Below, in pieces: positions 25,110-34,831 of a stretch of 64,000 nucleotides of DNA. The notes beneath the pieces are model-generated. The model did no database searches, was not told where the DNA came from, and saw nothing but the letters and a program-made list of their open reading frames with translations. The DNA is from Bacillota bacterium (GTDB taxonomy: Bacteria > Bacillota > Clostridia > DSM-8532). The position numbers and the translations under genes were made by a program. Location: assembly GCA_023415205.1 (NCBI GenBank), contig JAEZLR010000001.1, forward strand, positions 62,001 through 126,000, read 5' to 3'. Numbering within the stretch: position 1 is the stretch's first letter; each line of letters opens with the position of its first letter.

Positions 25110-26129
25110 TTAATGAATATCAATCACTGCTTTCATAATATCATTGGGATGATCATCAATGTATTTGAACGCTGTGGTTAAGTCCCTCAAGCCAAACCGC
25201 TGAGAGATAAACCCCTCGGTTCTAACCTTTCCATCGGCCAAAAAGCGGATGGCATCGGCAAAGTCCTCTTGAACATACATCATATGCCCGATTAACGATA
25301 CCTCTCTTCTCTGAATACGAGGTATTTCCAACTCCATGGGTGCTTTATAGTTTCCCGTTATAACGATCTCCGAGCTGGTTCGACTAGCATCGAGAGCGGA
25401 CATAAAGGAGCCTTTTGTGGCGGCGGCGTCAATGATGACATCGGCTTTTCTGTGACCAAAGGCTTTTTCTATGGCCCCAACCAGTCCAATATCCTTGGTA
25501 TTGACGCAATATTCAATACCACAAGCCTTAGCATACTGTATTTTACTATCCAAGAAATCGGTAATCAATACCTTTCCTGCTCCAAGAGCCTGAGCGGCTT
25601 GCGCAGTCAAATTACCAATGGTGCCCGCACCGATGATGGCAACATTCGCGCCCTTAAAATGAGAACGCTTCACAGAACCGACGCCGACAGCCAAGGGCTC
25701 AACAAGTGTTATCAGATCAAAGCTCATCTCTTTAGGACAGAGGTGCAAATACCCGGGTTCAATGGCCACATACTCGGCGGCAAAGCCATCGGCATGGACA
25801 CCCTTGACCTTAAGATTTTCACAGACATTAAATCGTCCGATGGAGCAGGGATAGCACGTTCCGCACACAATCTGGGGCTCCACGGTTACCCTGTCTCCCA
25901 CCTTAAAACCGGTTACCTTCTCGCCCACCTTTTCGATGACCGCGCTGACCTCATGGCCCGGCACAACAGGATAGGTCATGTATTTATGCAAGCCATGATA
26001 CATCTGAATATCTGAACCGCATATGCCGATACTGATAATTTTTAGCAGCACCTGCTCGGGGGTGATAGAGGGAATGGGCGCCTCCTGGTACTCAATGGTA
26101 TAAGGCGCTGTAAATAATGTTTTAATCAT
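25110..26129 (-). CDS. Zinc-dependent alcohol dehydrogenase (MDR family), first of two
   Basis: Medium-chain dehydrogenase of 339 aa related to sorbitol/threonine dehydrogenases. Catalytic zinc ligands are C37 ('GICGSD') and H59-E60 ('GHE'). The structural zinc lobe has four cysteines ('CGTCYPCSIGRFNVC'), and 'IIGAGTIGNLTAQ' is the NAD(P) Rossmann motif. It should oxidise a secondary alcohol of a polyol or sugar acid. Start 26129 was chosen for family fit; further starts lie just upstream, inside the end of the transketolase gene. Spacing of ten bases from that gene indicates one operon. Confidence 0.88.
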   Translation of the reverse strand: MIKTLFTAPYTIEYQEAPIPSITPEQVLLKIISIGICGSDIQMYHGLHKYMTYPVVPGHEVSAVIEKVGEKVTGFKVGDRVTVEPQIVCGTCYPCSIGRFNVCENLKVKGVHADGFAAEYVAIEPGYLHLCPKEMSFDLITLVEPLAVGVGSVKRSHFKGANVAIIGAGTIGNLTAQAAQALGAGKVLITDFLDSKIQYAKACGIEYCVNTKDIGLVGAIEKAFGHRKADVIIDAAATKGSFMSALDASRTSSEIVITGNYKAPMELEIPRIQRREVSLIGHMMYVQEDFADAIRFLADGKVRTEGFISQRFGLRDLTTAFKYIDDHPNDIMKAVIDIH

Positions 26130-26139
26130 AAATGACATC

Positions 26140-27075
26140 TCATTTCTTTGATATTGCTCTTTCCACAGCTGCGGCAACAGCAGCAGCATCCAGTCCGTAA
26201 TTCTTTAGCAGGGTTGAGTAGGCGCCACACTCGGCATGTTTATCCATAAGACCAATAAACTCCTGAGTAACCTTAGCACCACCGGCAGCAAGCACCTCGG
26301 CAACAGCTCCGCCAAGGCCTCCCGTTATGCTATGCTCTTCGGCTGTAACTATGGCACCGGTTTTAGCCGCAGATTCAAGAATGAGTTCCTTATCAATGGG
26401 TTTGATACAGAACATATCTACCACTCTGATTTCGATGCCTTTTTGAGAAAGGATCTCCGCCGCCTCAACCGCCTGGCCCACCATAACGCCGCAGGCAATA
26501 ACGGTCGCATCCTTACCCTCGCGAACAACCATACCCTTGCCGGCCTCAAACTTCGTTTCAGGGGTATAAACCGTGCGGGTGGCATCTCTGGACAACCTGA
26601 TATACATTGGGCCTTCTACATCAATGGCCTGCTTAACCAGCCAATCGGTCTGATATTCATCAGAGGCTACAAAAACCTGAAAATGGGGCAACGTACGCAT
26701 AATAGCGATGTCTTCAAGGGAATGATGGCTGGGTCCGTCATAAGCATCAGAAAGGCCGCCATAAGCACCCATGAATTTTACATTGAGCTGGGAATAGGAA
26801 CCATAGGATCTTGCGCCTATTAATCCAATCGAGGTCAGAAAAACCGCAAAGGTATTGACAAAAGGAATTTTGCCCGTTGTGGCAAGACCCGCCGCCATAC
26901 TGACCATGTTGGCTTCTGCGATTCCAACGTTAAAGAATCTCTCCGGAAAGGCTGCACCAAATACACCGGATTTTGTGGAGCCCGAAACATCGGCATCCAG
27001 AACAACGACCCTCTCATTATCTCTACCATATTTTAAGAGCGAATCACCGTATACATCTCTTAGACTTCTTCCCAT
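26140..27075 (-). CDS. Transketolase-like protein, C-terminal subunit
   Basis: Second half of a split, thiamine-diphosphate-dependent transketolase, 311 aa: the pyrimidine-binding domain plus the C-terminal transketolase domain. 'FNVGIAEANMVSMAAG' holds E54, which activates the cofactor, and 'LSRDATR' and 'EEHSITGGLGG' are family blocks. It pairs with the preceding gene to form the active site; start and stop overlap as TAATG. Such two-gene transketolases often act on unusual sugars instead of the pentose phosphate pathway. Confidence 0.92.
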   Translation of the reverse strand: MGRSLRDVYGDSLLKYGRDNERVVVLDADVSGSTKSGVFGAAFPERFFNVGIAEANMVSMAAGLATTGKIPFVNTFAVFLTSIGLIGARSYGSYSQLNVKFMGAYGGLSDAYDGPSHHSLEDIAIMRTLPHFQVFVASDEYQTDWLVKQAIDVEGPMYIRLSRDATRTVYTPETKFEAGKGMVVREGKDATVIACGVMVGQAVEAAEILSQKGIEIRVVDMFCIKPIDKELILESAAKTGAIVTAEEHSITGGLGGAVAEVLAAGGAKVTQEFIGLMDKHAECGAYSTLLKNYGLDAAAVAAAVERAISKK

Positions 27076-27908
27076 TATTGATCACCCCTTAATTCAGCCA
27101 TAGCCAATTTGTATTCATCAACACTGATGGGCTTTCCATGCCAAATATTTTTCCCTTCCATAAAGGAAACACCTTTACCCTTGATGGTTTCCGCTATGAT
27201 AACAGAGGGTTTTCCTTTAACCGCCTTGGCCTGATCAATGACGTCGGAAAGTTCTGAAACATCATGACCATTACAACTAAACACTTCAAAGCCAAAGGCC
27301 TTGAACTTTGCCGCAACATCACCTAAGGGCATAATTTCCTCCGAGGTGCCATCCAACTGAACGTGGTTTCTGTCCAGGATGACCACCAGATTGTCCGCCT
27401 TAAACTTGGCGGCACTCATCATGGCCTCCCAAACGGTTCCCTCATTGATTTCACCATCACCCATGATGGCATAGACAGTGGCGTCAATGTTGGACAGCTT
27501 GAGCCCTAGAGCCATTCCCAGGCAAGCGGATAAACCAATTCCCAAAGGACCTGTGGATAGCTCAACCCCTGGAGTAGAGCGTGCACAGGGATGTCCCTGC
27601 AGCCTTGAATCGATCTGGCGAAGGGTTTTCATTTCTTCTACCGGGAAGTACCCTTTTTCAGCCAGTACTCTATAGAGCATAGGTGCCGCATGTCCCTTCG
27701 TAAGAACAATTCGGTCCCTTTCCGGCCACTGGGGATTGCTAGGGTCCACCTTGGCCTTTTCAAAATAAAGGGTGGTAAGAATTTCACAAACAGATAGGGA
27801 CCCTCCAGGATGCCCGGTCTGTATAGAGTGAAGAAGCTCTATCAGATCCACGCGGAATGCATGACACAGAGCGTCCAACTCTTGTTTTCTCAATACGGAT
27901 ATACTCAT
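27075..27908 (-). CDS. Transketolase-like protein, N-terminal subunit
   Basis: First half of a split transketolase, 277 aa, carrying the diphosphate-binding domain. The thiamine-diphosphate motif starts 'GDGEINEG' (150-157) and ends at N181. 'TGHPGGSLS' (31-39) and 'TKGHAAPMLY' supply active-site histidines. It transfers a two-carbon ketol unit, for which hydroxypyruvate is a classical donor. AGAGGAGG lies before ATG 27908. Within this operon it is the only candidate for carbon-carbon bond cleavage; no aldolase is present. Confidence 0.92.
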   Translation of the reverse strand: MSISVLRKQELDALCHAFRVDLIELLHSIQTGHPGGSLSVCEILTTLYFEKAKVDPSNPQWPERDRIVLTKGHAAPMLYRVLAEKGYFPVEEMKTLRQIDSRLQGHPCARSTPGVELSTGPLGIGLSACLGMALGLKLSNIDATVYAIMGDGEINEGTVWEAMMSAAKFKADNLVVILDRNHVQLDGTSEEIMPLGDVAAKFKAFGFEVFSCNGHDVSELSDVIDQAKAVKGKPSVIIAETIKGKGVSFMEGKNIWHGKPISVDEYKLAMAELRGDQ

Positions 27909-27975
27909 AATAGTCCTCCTCTATGATGCAACCTCCTCCTCCTTCTCTCGGAGGGCGGGGTTTGCTGATGGGTGA

Positions 27976-29016
27976 TTATGCTTCAGAAGGGATGAGGAAG
28001 AATTTACAGCCCTGCTTCTTTTCAAAGCGTTCAAAAGCTGTCTGCCACTCGGTTAGCGGCAGCTTGGTATCTGCCAGCGGCTCCTGTACAACCTTACCTT
28101 CTTCAAGGAGCTTAAGCGCCATCCTCCAGCTATGGTTTCTTGAACCTAAAGAGCCGGAAAAATGCAATTCCTTATAGCAGATTTTTTCAATATCGAACTC
28201 AATCTTTTTACCCGGCAAGCCTATTTGTGTGAAATAGCCCCGCTTTTTGATGAGCTTAAGGCCTGTATCAATGGCAGGGGCCGCTCCTGAGCACTCCAGA
28301 ACCACATCGGCCCCATAGTTGTCCGACAGCTTGTTAATCAACGCTTCAAGGCTTTCCTCCTGAAGGTTGACCGTATAGTCCGCACCCAACTTCCTGGCCA
28401 TTTCCAGCCTAGGAATATCAATATTTGTACCGCTTACCACAACAGTGGCACCATGGGCCTTGGCAACCTGCATGGCCATCAGCCCAATAGCCCCGGGGCC
28501 TGAAACAAGTACCAGATCCCCCGGAACAATTTTACACAGATCATAGACCGCATGGCAGACACAGGCCAGAGGCTCGGTCATGGCTGCAGCTGTATCCGAA
28601 ACATTATCCGGGATTTTATGAACGCGCCCTGCGGGAACCACCACATAATCTGTGAAGACGCCATTGTACCAATAACCCAAGGTTTTCCGCTCCAAGCACA
28701 GATTGTAGAAGCCCTCGCGACAAAAGTGACAGACGCCGCAATAATGATAGGCGGTCTCACTCACAACACGATCACCCACATGGAAACCGGTAACACCTTC
28801 TCCCACCTGTGCGATACTTCCTGAAAACTCATGCCCGGTGACAACCGGTGGATTGACCGGAATGGCAATATCGCTGTGATAAATATGCAGGTCAGATCCA
28901 CAGATACCTGCTTCTGCTACTTTTATTTTTATTTCTCCGGCTTTTGCGGTTGGTTCCGGAATCTCCCGAATTTCCATGTTTCCGGGACCAGCAGCATACT
29001 TAACTAATGCTTTCAT
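27976..29016 (-). CDS. Zinc-dependent alcohol dehydrogenase (MDR family), second of two
   Basis: Medium-chain dehydrogenase of 346 aa in the sorbitol dehydrogenase/threonine dehydrogenase branch. Catalytic zinc ligands are C39 ('GICGSD') and H62-E63 ('GHEFSG'). The structural zinc site lies in 'YCGVCHFCREGFYNLC', and the NAD motif in 'VSGPGAIGLMAMQVA'. It differs clearly from the first dehydrogenase, so the two probably act on successive intermediates. A purine-rich GGTGGGGG precedes ATG 29016. It lies between the TIM-barrel and transketolase genes. Confidence 0.88.
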   Translation of the reverse strand: MKALVKYAAGPGNMEIREIPEPTAKAGEIKIKVAEAGICGSDLHIYHSDIAIPVNPPVVTGHEFSGSIAQVGEGVTGFHVGDRVVSETAYHYCGVCHFCREGFYNLCLERKTLGYWYNGVFTDYVVVPAGRVHKIPDNVSDTAAAMTEPLACVCHAVYDLCKIVPGDLVLVSGPGAIGLMAMQVAKAHGATVVVSGTNIDIPRLEMARKLGADYTVNLQEESLEALINKLSDNYGADVVLECSGAAPAIDTGLKLIKKRGYFTQIGLPGKKIEFDIEKICYKELHFSGSLGSRNHSWRMALKLLEEGKVVQEPLADTKLPLTEWQTAFERFEKKQGCKFFLIPSEA

Positions 29017-29067
29017 ATGAGACCCCCACCTATCATTACTTTTTCTTTAAATAGCAATTTTGATTGA

Positions 29068-29979
29068 CTAGACCTTTGCCCAAGCTAGATTCAGTGTACG
29101 CTTTGCATTTGCAATGACGATCTCAGGATCCTCATCTCCCCAGGGCTTAACCTCAAAGCTGACGATGGGACGTCTTTCCTCGCTGATAAAGCCGATTTTC
29201 ATAAGGGTTCTTAGGTACTCAACCAATTCGTCCACATCGTTCTCACTGTTGGGGAAACCAAAGCGGGGATGCATGTCGCCATAGGCCTCACAGCTTGGAT
29301 CCTTGATAACGGTGTTGCCCATATGGGCATGAATAATGTAATCCTTAATGGGAATCAAGTTTTCTTCATTGCTCTCATGGATCATAGGGATATGGGACAG
29401 ATCCACCATCAACCCAAAGTTGTCAAATTCGCCTCTGATTTCCTCTGCAAACCTTTTTGCAAGATCCACGGGGCCGATGAGGGACTTTTTGTCGATGTCA
29501 TAATCAAACACTTCCAGGGCTACCTTCATGTCACCCTTGGATTTTACATACGCGCAAAGCTCTCTTGTAGACTTAACAAGGGCTTGATAAGAGTCTTCCT
29601 TTGTTGCTTCTTCATATTTTCCGGCAAGGAAACCAAAGCCGGTAGCCCCCATTTCATAAGCTTCATCAACGCCGTCCTTGAGGATGGCCAGTGCTTCTAG
29701 ACGCTTCGCTTCGTCGAGGCTGTTAATATTGCTGCCGGTGGTCAGTAATCTTGGCTGACCGCCATAAGCAACAGCCATGTGGGAAGAGGCCAGCATCTTC
29801 TTTACCTTGGCTCTTACCTCCGTGTCCTTGATATGGGTAATCTCAATGGCATCAAAGTAATCATCCACGATGATCTTTTTAACGGTTTCCTCAATAGGAC
29901 CCTCGCCTTTCATGGTACTTGGGAAGGCCATAAAGTGAATTAAACCCACTTTCATATATTTTTTAATTGACTCAACCAT
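29068..29979 (-). CDS. TIM-barrel sugar isomerase/epimerase-like protein
   Basis: AP-endonuclease-2/xylose-isomerase-like TIM barrel of 303 aa. Candidate metal ligands are spread as usual: Glu in 'ALEVFDYD', Asp in 'MVDLSHIP', His in 'IHAHMGNT' and Glu in 'SFEVKPWG'. Relatives isomerise or epimerise keto sugars or hydroxypyruvate. Start 29979 has GGAG eight bases upstream; starts at 29985 and 29997 overlap that site. In the operon it would set up the keto position before transketolase action (inference). Confidence 0.85.
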   Translation of the reverse strand: MVESIKKYMKVGLIHFMAFPSTMKGEGPIEETVKKIIVDDYFDAIEITHIKDTEVRAKVKKMLASSHMAVAYGGQPRLLTTGSNINSLDEAKRLEALAILKDGVDEAYEMGATGFGFLAGKYEEATKEDSYQALVKSTRELCAYVKSKGDMKVALEVFDYDIDKKSLIGPVDLAKRFAEEIRGEFDNFGLMVDLSHIPMIHESNEENLIPIKDYIIHAHMGNTVIKDPSCEAYGDMHPRFGFPNSENDVDELVEYLRTLMKIGFISEERRPIVSFEVKPWGDEDPEIVIANAKRTLNLAWAKV

Positions 29980-30060
29980 GCTCATTTCTCCTTTCAAGGC
30001 TTAAAGCTTCTTTAGAAGAAGACTCAAGCTGAAATAACCTATAATAATGGAATACTTTGT

Positions 30061-31023
30061 TTATGGGTTAACAATATTAACGGGCTTTCCGTCAATGAAC
30101 TGCTTAAGGTTGTCCACCGCAATATCCATTAAGCGCTGACGGGATTCTTTAGGAGCCCATGCAATATGAGGAGTAATGATGCAGTTCTTGCAGGACAACA
30201 GCACATTATCGGCTTTAATGGGTTCGGAAGAAACCACGTCAACGGCGGCAGCATACACCTTACCGGAATCCAGCGCCTCCTTAAGATCCTCTTCATTAAT
30301 CAGCGGACCCCGTGAAGTGTTGATGATAATGACGCCATCCTTCATCTTGGCAATGGAGGACTTGTTAATCATGCCTTCAGTTGAGGGGAACAGCGGGCAG
30401 TGGAGAGAAATCACGTCAGAATTTGCAAGAAGCTCATCCAGACCAACTACCTTGATATCCTCGGTTTCAAGGGATTTATTGGGGAATTGGTCATAAGCCA
30501 GTACCTTCATGCCCAGAGCAACTGCAATCTTGGCAGTGTTCTGACCAATACGGCCATAGCCGATGATCCCCATGGTCTTACCCGCCAACTCAATGAGGGG
30601 ATAATTCCAGAAGCAGAAATCCGGGCAGTTGGTCCAGTCCCCTGCTTTTACAGCATCCCCGTGGGCGCCCACATGGTGGCAGACCTCAAGAAGCAGGGCA
30701 AATACAAACTGAGCCACTGCCGATGTGCCATAGGTGGGGATGTTGGCAACTGCAACACCCTTCTCTTTTGCTGCGTTAAAATCAACCACGTTATAGCCTG
30801 TAGCCAATACTCCGATAAATTTCATGTTAGGGCAGGCTTCAAGGGTTTCCCGGGTGATGGGTGTTTTGTTGGTATAGACATACTCGGCATCACCAATTCT
30901 GGAAATAATCTGGTCAGCGGGGGTACGGTCGTAGACCGTCAACTGGCCCAATGCCTCCAGTCCGCTCCAGGACAAATCCCCAGGATTTTCGGTATAACCG
31001 TCTAAGACTACAATTTTACTCAT
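30061..31023 (-). CDS. D-2-hydroxyacid dehydrogenase, hydroxypyruvate-reductase-like
   Basis: NAD(P)-dependent dehydrogenase of 320 aa. The Rossmann motif is 'GIIGYGRIGQNTA' (152-164), and the catalytic triad R238 ('NTSRGPL'), E267 ('VSSEP') and H286 ('TPHIAWAP') is complete. Overall sequence resembles glycerate dehydrogenase/hydroxypyruvate reductase more than lactate or phosphoglycerate dehydrogenases. Together with the glycerate kinase in the same operon it suggests hydroxypyruvate to D-glycerate to 2-phosphoglycerate. AAGGAGG lies before ATG 31023, which overlaps the livF-like gene by eight bases. Confidence 0.88.
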   Translation of the reverse strand: MSKIVVLDGYTENPGDLSWSGLEALGQLTVYDRTPADQIISRIGDAEYVYTNKTPITRETLEACPNMKFIGVLATGYNVVDFNAAKEKGVAVANIPTYGTSAVAQFVFALLLEVCHHVGAHGDAVKAGDWTNCPDFCFWNYPLIELAGKTMGIIGYGRIGQNTAKIAVALGMKVLAYDQFPNKSLETEDIKVVGLDELLANSDVISLHCPLFPSTEGMINKSSIAKMKDGVIIINTSRGPLINEEDLKEALDSGKVYAAAVDVVSSEPIKADNVLLSCKNCIITPHIAWAPKESRQRLMDIAVDNLKQFIDGKPVNIVNP

Positions 31024-31765
31024 TTATACTTCCTCCTTGACAATTTTTTGCGAATTTACCCAGGTAAGCTTCAATCACTCTGGGATCATTTTTAAGTTCA
31101 CGTGCCGGTCCGCTCAAGATAACGCGGCCGCCGTCAATAATATAAGCGTAGTCGGATATTTCCAATGCAAGGCGTGCATTCTGCTCAACCAGAAGAATGG
31201 GAATACCCTGCTTGTTAATTTCGACAATCTTCTCAAAAAGCTCGGCTACAACCAGTGGTGCCAATCCCATGGAGGGCTCATCCAACATTAATACCTTGGG
31301 CCTTGCCATCATGGCTCGACCTATGGCAAGCATCTGCTGTTCACCGCCTGAAAGGCTCCAGCCAAGCTGATCCTTTCTTTCTCTCAGACGGGGAAAAAGA
31401 TTATAGACTTCCTCAATCTCTTTTACATAGGGCTGTCTGCCAAAGAAGCCGTGCCAGTTGATAGTTCCTACCTCAAGGTTGTTTCGCACAGAAAGCCCAG
31501 GGAAAATATGACGACCCTCCGGAACATGAATAATTCTGCTTTTAGCAATATAGCGTGGCTTCTTGTCAATAATTTCTTCCTTGTCATCAAATTTAATAGA
31601 TCCTGTTCTTTTGATCATGCCTGAAATGGCCTTGAGAAGCGTCGTCTTCCCCGCACCGTTACTGCCGATCAAACAGGTGATGGAGCCTTTTTCAACGGTC
31701 AAATCGATTCCCTTCAGCGCCTCAATGGGACCGTAAAATGCATGCAGATCCTTTATACTAAGCAT
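31016..31765 (-). CDS. ABC transporter ATP-binding protein, LivF type
   Basis: ATPase of 249 aa of the hydrophobic-amino-acid uptake (HAAT) family. Walker A 'GSNGAGKTT', signature 'LSGGEQQ' and Walker B 'VLMLDEPS' are intact. It pairs with the LivG-type ATPase and powers the two permeases. It overlaps both neighbours by eight bases. Family members carry branched-chain amino acids, amides or urea, but some serve other solutes; operon context here suggests a polyhydroxy compound. Confidence 0.92.
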   Translation of the reverse strand: MLSIKDLHAFYGPIEALKGIDLTVEKGSITCLIGSNGAGKTTLLKAISGMIKRTGSIKFDDKEEIIDKKPRYIAKSRIIHVPEGRHIFPGLSVRNNLEVGTINWHGFFGRQPYVKEIEEVYNLFPRLRERKDQLGWSLSGGEQQMLAIGRAMMARPKVLMLDEPSMGLAPLVVAELFEKIVEINKQGIPILLVEQNARLALEISDYAYIIDGGRVILSGPARELKNDPRVIEAYLGKFAKNCQGGSINE

Positions 31766-32516
31766 TGAGATCCCTCCCCAAATAAGCCTCGATAACCGCC
31801 TCGTTACATGAAACCTCGGCTGGACTACCTGTCCCTATGACCTTACCGAAGCTGATAACCACGATGTCCTCACAAATATTCATAATCATGTCCATAGAGT
31901 GTTCAATGAGTAAAACGCCAATGCCGCGTTCTTTGGCCGCAAGATTAAGAAGGGCCATCACATCATCAATTTCCTTGTTATTGAGGCCGGCGGCCGGCTC
32001 ATCCACCAACATGATCTTAGGATGGGCCAGCATTGAACGAATAATCTCCAACTGCTTTCGCTGTCCGTAAGCCAGGGCGGTGATATCGTCATCCCAGTCA
32101 AAAGTGAAATCCACCATCTTCATTAAATCTGCAAGCTCATTTTCAAAGTGGGACCCCTTCTTGCCAAAATAGCTTTTTAGATAGCCAAACTGATTGGCAA
32201 GGTCAGTGCCCAAAAGCAAATTATCCTTAATACTTGAGCGCTGCAGAAAACGCGGTGTCTGAAAGGTACGCCCTATCCCCATACGCGCACGCATGTGGGA
32301 GGGGACACTCGAAATGTTTTCTTCATTTAAATAGATGGAACCGCTATCCGGTGTGTAGATGCCGCTGATGAGGTTCATGAGGGTACTTTTCCCCGCACCG
32401 TTAGGGCCAATCAACCCATGCACTTCTCCAGGCAAAACAGAAAATGTAACGTCATCGGCTGCGACAACACCACCAAACCGTTTACAAACCTTATCCAGTC
32501 TTAAAATCGGTTTCAT
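31758..32516 (-). CDS. ABC transporter ATP-binding protein, LivG type
   Basis: ATPase of 252 aa with Walker A 'GPNGAGKST', a divergent signature 'LAYGQRKQLE' typical of LivG, and Walker B 'IMLVDEPAAGL'. It partners the LivF-type ATPase. Its start overlaps the livM-type stop by four bases and its end overlaps livF, so the four membrane-associated transporter components are translated together. Confidence 0.92.
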   Translation of the reverse strand: MKPILRLDKVCKRFGGVVAADDVTFSVLPGEVHGLIGPNGAGKSTLMNLISGIYTPDSGSIYLNEENISSVPSHMRARMGIGRTFQTPRFLQRSSIKDNLLLGTDLANQFGYLKSYFGKKGSHFENELADLMKMVDFTFDWDDDITALAYGQRKQLEIIRSMLAHPKIMLVDEPAAGLNNKEIDDVMALLNLAAKERGIGVLLIEHSMDMIMNICEDIVVISFGKVIGTGSPAEVSCNEAVIEAYLGRDLNA

Positions 32517-33529
32517 TTCTTTTCATCCTCCTTTGCCTTTGAGAGTGTTGTACTCTTTTTCCCCTTACGCTTTCTGCGTATTTTTTTCCCCACTTTGGAG
32601 GCCAAACCTGCCAAGCCCATGGGCATGAAGACCATCAGCAGAATAACACCTATGCCATAGATGAGCTGCAAATACTGCTGCATAAATCTGAGCCATTCAG
32701 GAAGCATGGTGACCAGAACCGATCCTACAAAGATACCGGCAGTGTTGTTGACGCCGCCAAGCATGGCCATAATAATATAGGAGGTGGCCCGCTCAAAGGT
32801 AAACATATCCGAGGATACAAACTGACTGTGCATGGCGTACAAGGAACCGGCAACTGCCGCAAGAACACCCGCAATCGTAAAGGCAATTACCTTCGTCATA
32901 TAGACATTGATACCCAGTGTCTGGGCAGCAATTTCGTTATCACGGATGGCTGAAAGCGAGCGGCCCAACTGGGTGCGTCGGATTCTTTCAACCAACAGAG
33001 CAGCGATCAAAACAATCGCGCACAAGATATAAAACCATTCATTATAATTTGACGGGCTAAAGCCAAAAATCTTTAAGGTGGGTATATTGGAGATGCCATC
33101 CGGGCCCCCAAACAGGGGTTTGTAGCTTAAGTAAAAGGACCAGGCAACCTGAACAAGACCAATGGTTGCAAAGGTGAAGTAAGTCCCCTTTAATCTGAAC
33201 AAGACCAATCCGATTAAAAATGAAAGTATCGCAGCCAGCAGGATGGTCAGCAAGAGTGAAAAGGAGGTATCCATGGCAATGCCAAGACGGCCTGAGGTGA
33301 CATTGGCCGTAAAATATGCCCCCACACCCATAAAAGCAACAGCGGCAAAAGACAATTGTCCGCCAAGGCCCAGCATGACTGAAATACCATAGACCGCGAT
33401 GGAATAAATCAGGCCCAGGTTCAAAACCATCATAGAGTAGCCTTCATTCACACGGGGAATGATAAGCACAAAGAGCGCTGCTAGGATGAAAATCAAGTAG
33501 GTAGAAAACTTAAAGTTTAACTTTTTCAT
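32513..33529 (-). CDS. ABC transporter permease, LivM type
   Basis: Integral membrane permease of 338 aa with about nine hydrophobic segments and the family block 'IRDNEIAAQTLGINVY', the cytoplasmic loop that contacts the ATPase. The C-terminus is strongly basic. GAGGTG precedes ATG 33529. It forms the transmembrane channel with the LivH-type permease encoded ten bases upstream. Confidence 0.92.
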   Translation of the reverse strand: MKKLNFKFSTYLIFILAALFVLIIPRVNEGYSMMVLNLGLIYSIAVYGISVMLGLGGQLSFAAVAFMGVGAYFTANVTSGRLGIAMDTSFSLLLTILLAAILSFLIGLVLFRLKGTYFTFATIGLVQVAWSFYLSYKPLFGGPDGISNIPTLKIFGFSPSNYNEWFYILCAIVLIAALLVERIRRTQLGRSLSAIRDNEIAAQTLGINVYMTKVIAFTIAGVLAAVAGSLYAMHSQFVSSDMFTFERATSYIIMAMLGGVNNTAGIFVGSVLVTMLPEWLRFMQQYLQLIYGIGVILLMVFMPMGLAGLASKVGKKIRRKRKGKKSTTLSKAKEDEKK

Positions 33530-33538
33530 TGTTTCACC

Positions 33539-34435
33539 TCACGCCTTATCGGCGACTTTTTCGCCGAACAGTCCCTGCGGCCTGATGAGCAGAACTGCAA
33601 TCAACACGAGAAATACGACCGCATCTTTGTATTGCGAGAATTGGATGGTACTGTAGGATTCCACCAAACCAATCAGCAATGATCCAATAATAGCTCCCTT
33701 AATGTTACCGAAGCCGCCGATGACGACCCCTGCAAAGGCTCTCAGTTGAAGGGAGCCCAGGGTGTTGCTTACCATGAAAATAGGGGCAATCATATAGCCT
33801 CCTACCGAAGCAAGGGATACCACAATAATGTAGGTTGCCGCGGTAGTTAATATGGTCGGAATCCCCAAAAGCTCGGCAGCATACTTATCCTGTGCAGCAG
33901 CCTGCATCATGCGCCCCGCATAGAGCCTTTCGAAAAGAATGAAGACCATAGCAATCAGTACTGCCCCCACAATGATGGTGAGAACGAATTGCCATTGAAG
34001 CTTAAAGCTTCCAATCTTTAAAACTGCAGCTTTTCCTGTATCAGGATTTTTCATCAAAGGTGGCATTGAACGGGGCAAGCTTCCCCAGATTAAGGTTGCG
34101 ATTTCCTTAAGGGCCATCGCGGCCCCCATGGTAGAAATTACGGTAGCTGCCGGATAGGCGGCATCCTTGAGAGGCCAATATACGGTAAACATAAAAATGA
34201 TACCAATAACGGCAAACGAGACTAACGCTACCGGCACCATGGCCCAAAAAGGTAACTTGAGGTCAATGGTTAAAGCACAAGTGACAAATGCGCCAAACAT
34301 GAGAAGATCCCCCTGCGCAAAATTCATGACACCAATGGCACGAATCAGGAGAATCAGACCCATAGCCATAAGCGCATAGATCATTCCCATGGCTATACCG
34401 TTAACCGACAGCGATACAAAGGTATTGATATTCAT
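33539..34435 (-). CDS. ABC transporter permease, LivH type
   Basis: Integral membrane permease of 298 aa with about eight hydrophobic segments. 'MNFAQGDLLMFGAF' and 'VVIGGFGNIKGAIIGSLLIG' are characteristic of LivH. GGGGTG precedes ATG 34435. It follows the binding-protein gene after a long gap with stem-loops, a common way to lower permease relative to binding-protein expression. Confidence 0.92.
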   Translation of the reverse strand: MNINTFVSLSVNGIAMGMIYALMAMGLILLIRAIGVMNFAQGDLLMFGAFVTCALTIDLKLPFWAMVPVALVSFAVIGIIFMFTVYWPLKDAAYPAATVISTMGAAMALKEIATLIWGSLPRSMPPLMKNPDTGKAAVLKIGSFKLQWQFVLTIIVGAVLIAMVFILFERLYAGRMMQAAAQDKYAAELLGIPTILTTAATYIIVVSLASVGGYMIAPIFMVSNTLGSLQLRAFAGVVIGGFGNIKGAIIGSLLIGLVESYSTIQFSQYKDAVVFLVLIAVLLIRPQGLFGEKVADKA

Positions 34436-34831
34436 TGAATCACCCCATATAATGTAAACCCGATAGGTTTCATCATCCTATTTTTATCGTCCTGCTTATT
34501 ATAAATAGATATTTTGATATTGAATGGTTGACAAAAAGCGCTGGTCACCGTCCCTTACGCCTTATTGTCCAGCATAAGGGTACCGCTAAATTAACTTTTA
34601 TTTAATTGATGAGGAATATTCTTGATTTATGTTGTATCTCATTCTTGCCAGTCAGGATTGGCTACCCCTGTATACGGCAGCCAATCCTTCCTGGTACTTC
34701 CCTGTGAAGCAAGGCCTACATCAAGTTGAAAAATGGGGCCTCCACATCAAAGGATCCTAAAAAATTCCTTTGTTCTCAACTACTTAAATTATCCCTTATA
34801 TACGCTCTGTCTTTAAAATGGCATATTTTAA
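34436..34831 (-). other. Intercistronic region with two stem-loops between binding protein and permease genes
   Basis: This 396-bp gap has no gene. AGGATTGGCT (34654-34663) and AGCCAATCCT (34679-34688) form a perfect 10-bp stem; CCCTTA (34552-34557) and TAAGGG (34575-34580) form a shorter one. Neither is followed by a T run on the minus strand, so they probably stabilise or process the mRNA so that the binding protein is made in excess. Confidence 0.65.
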
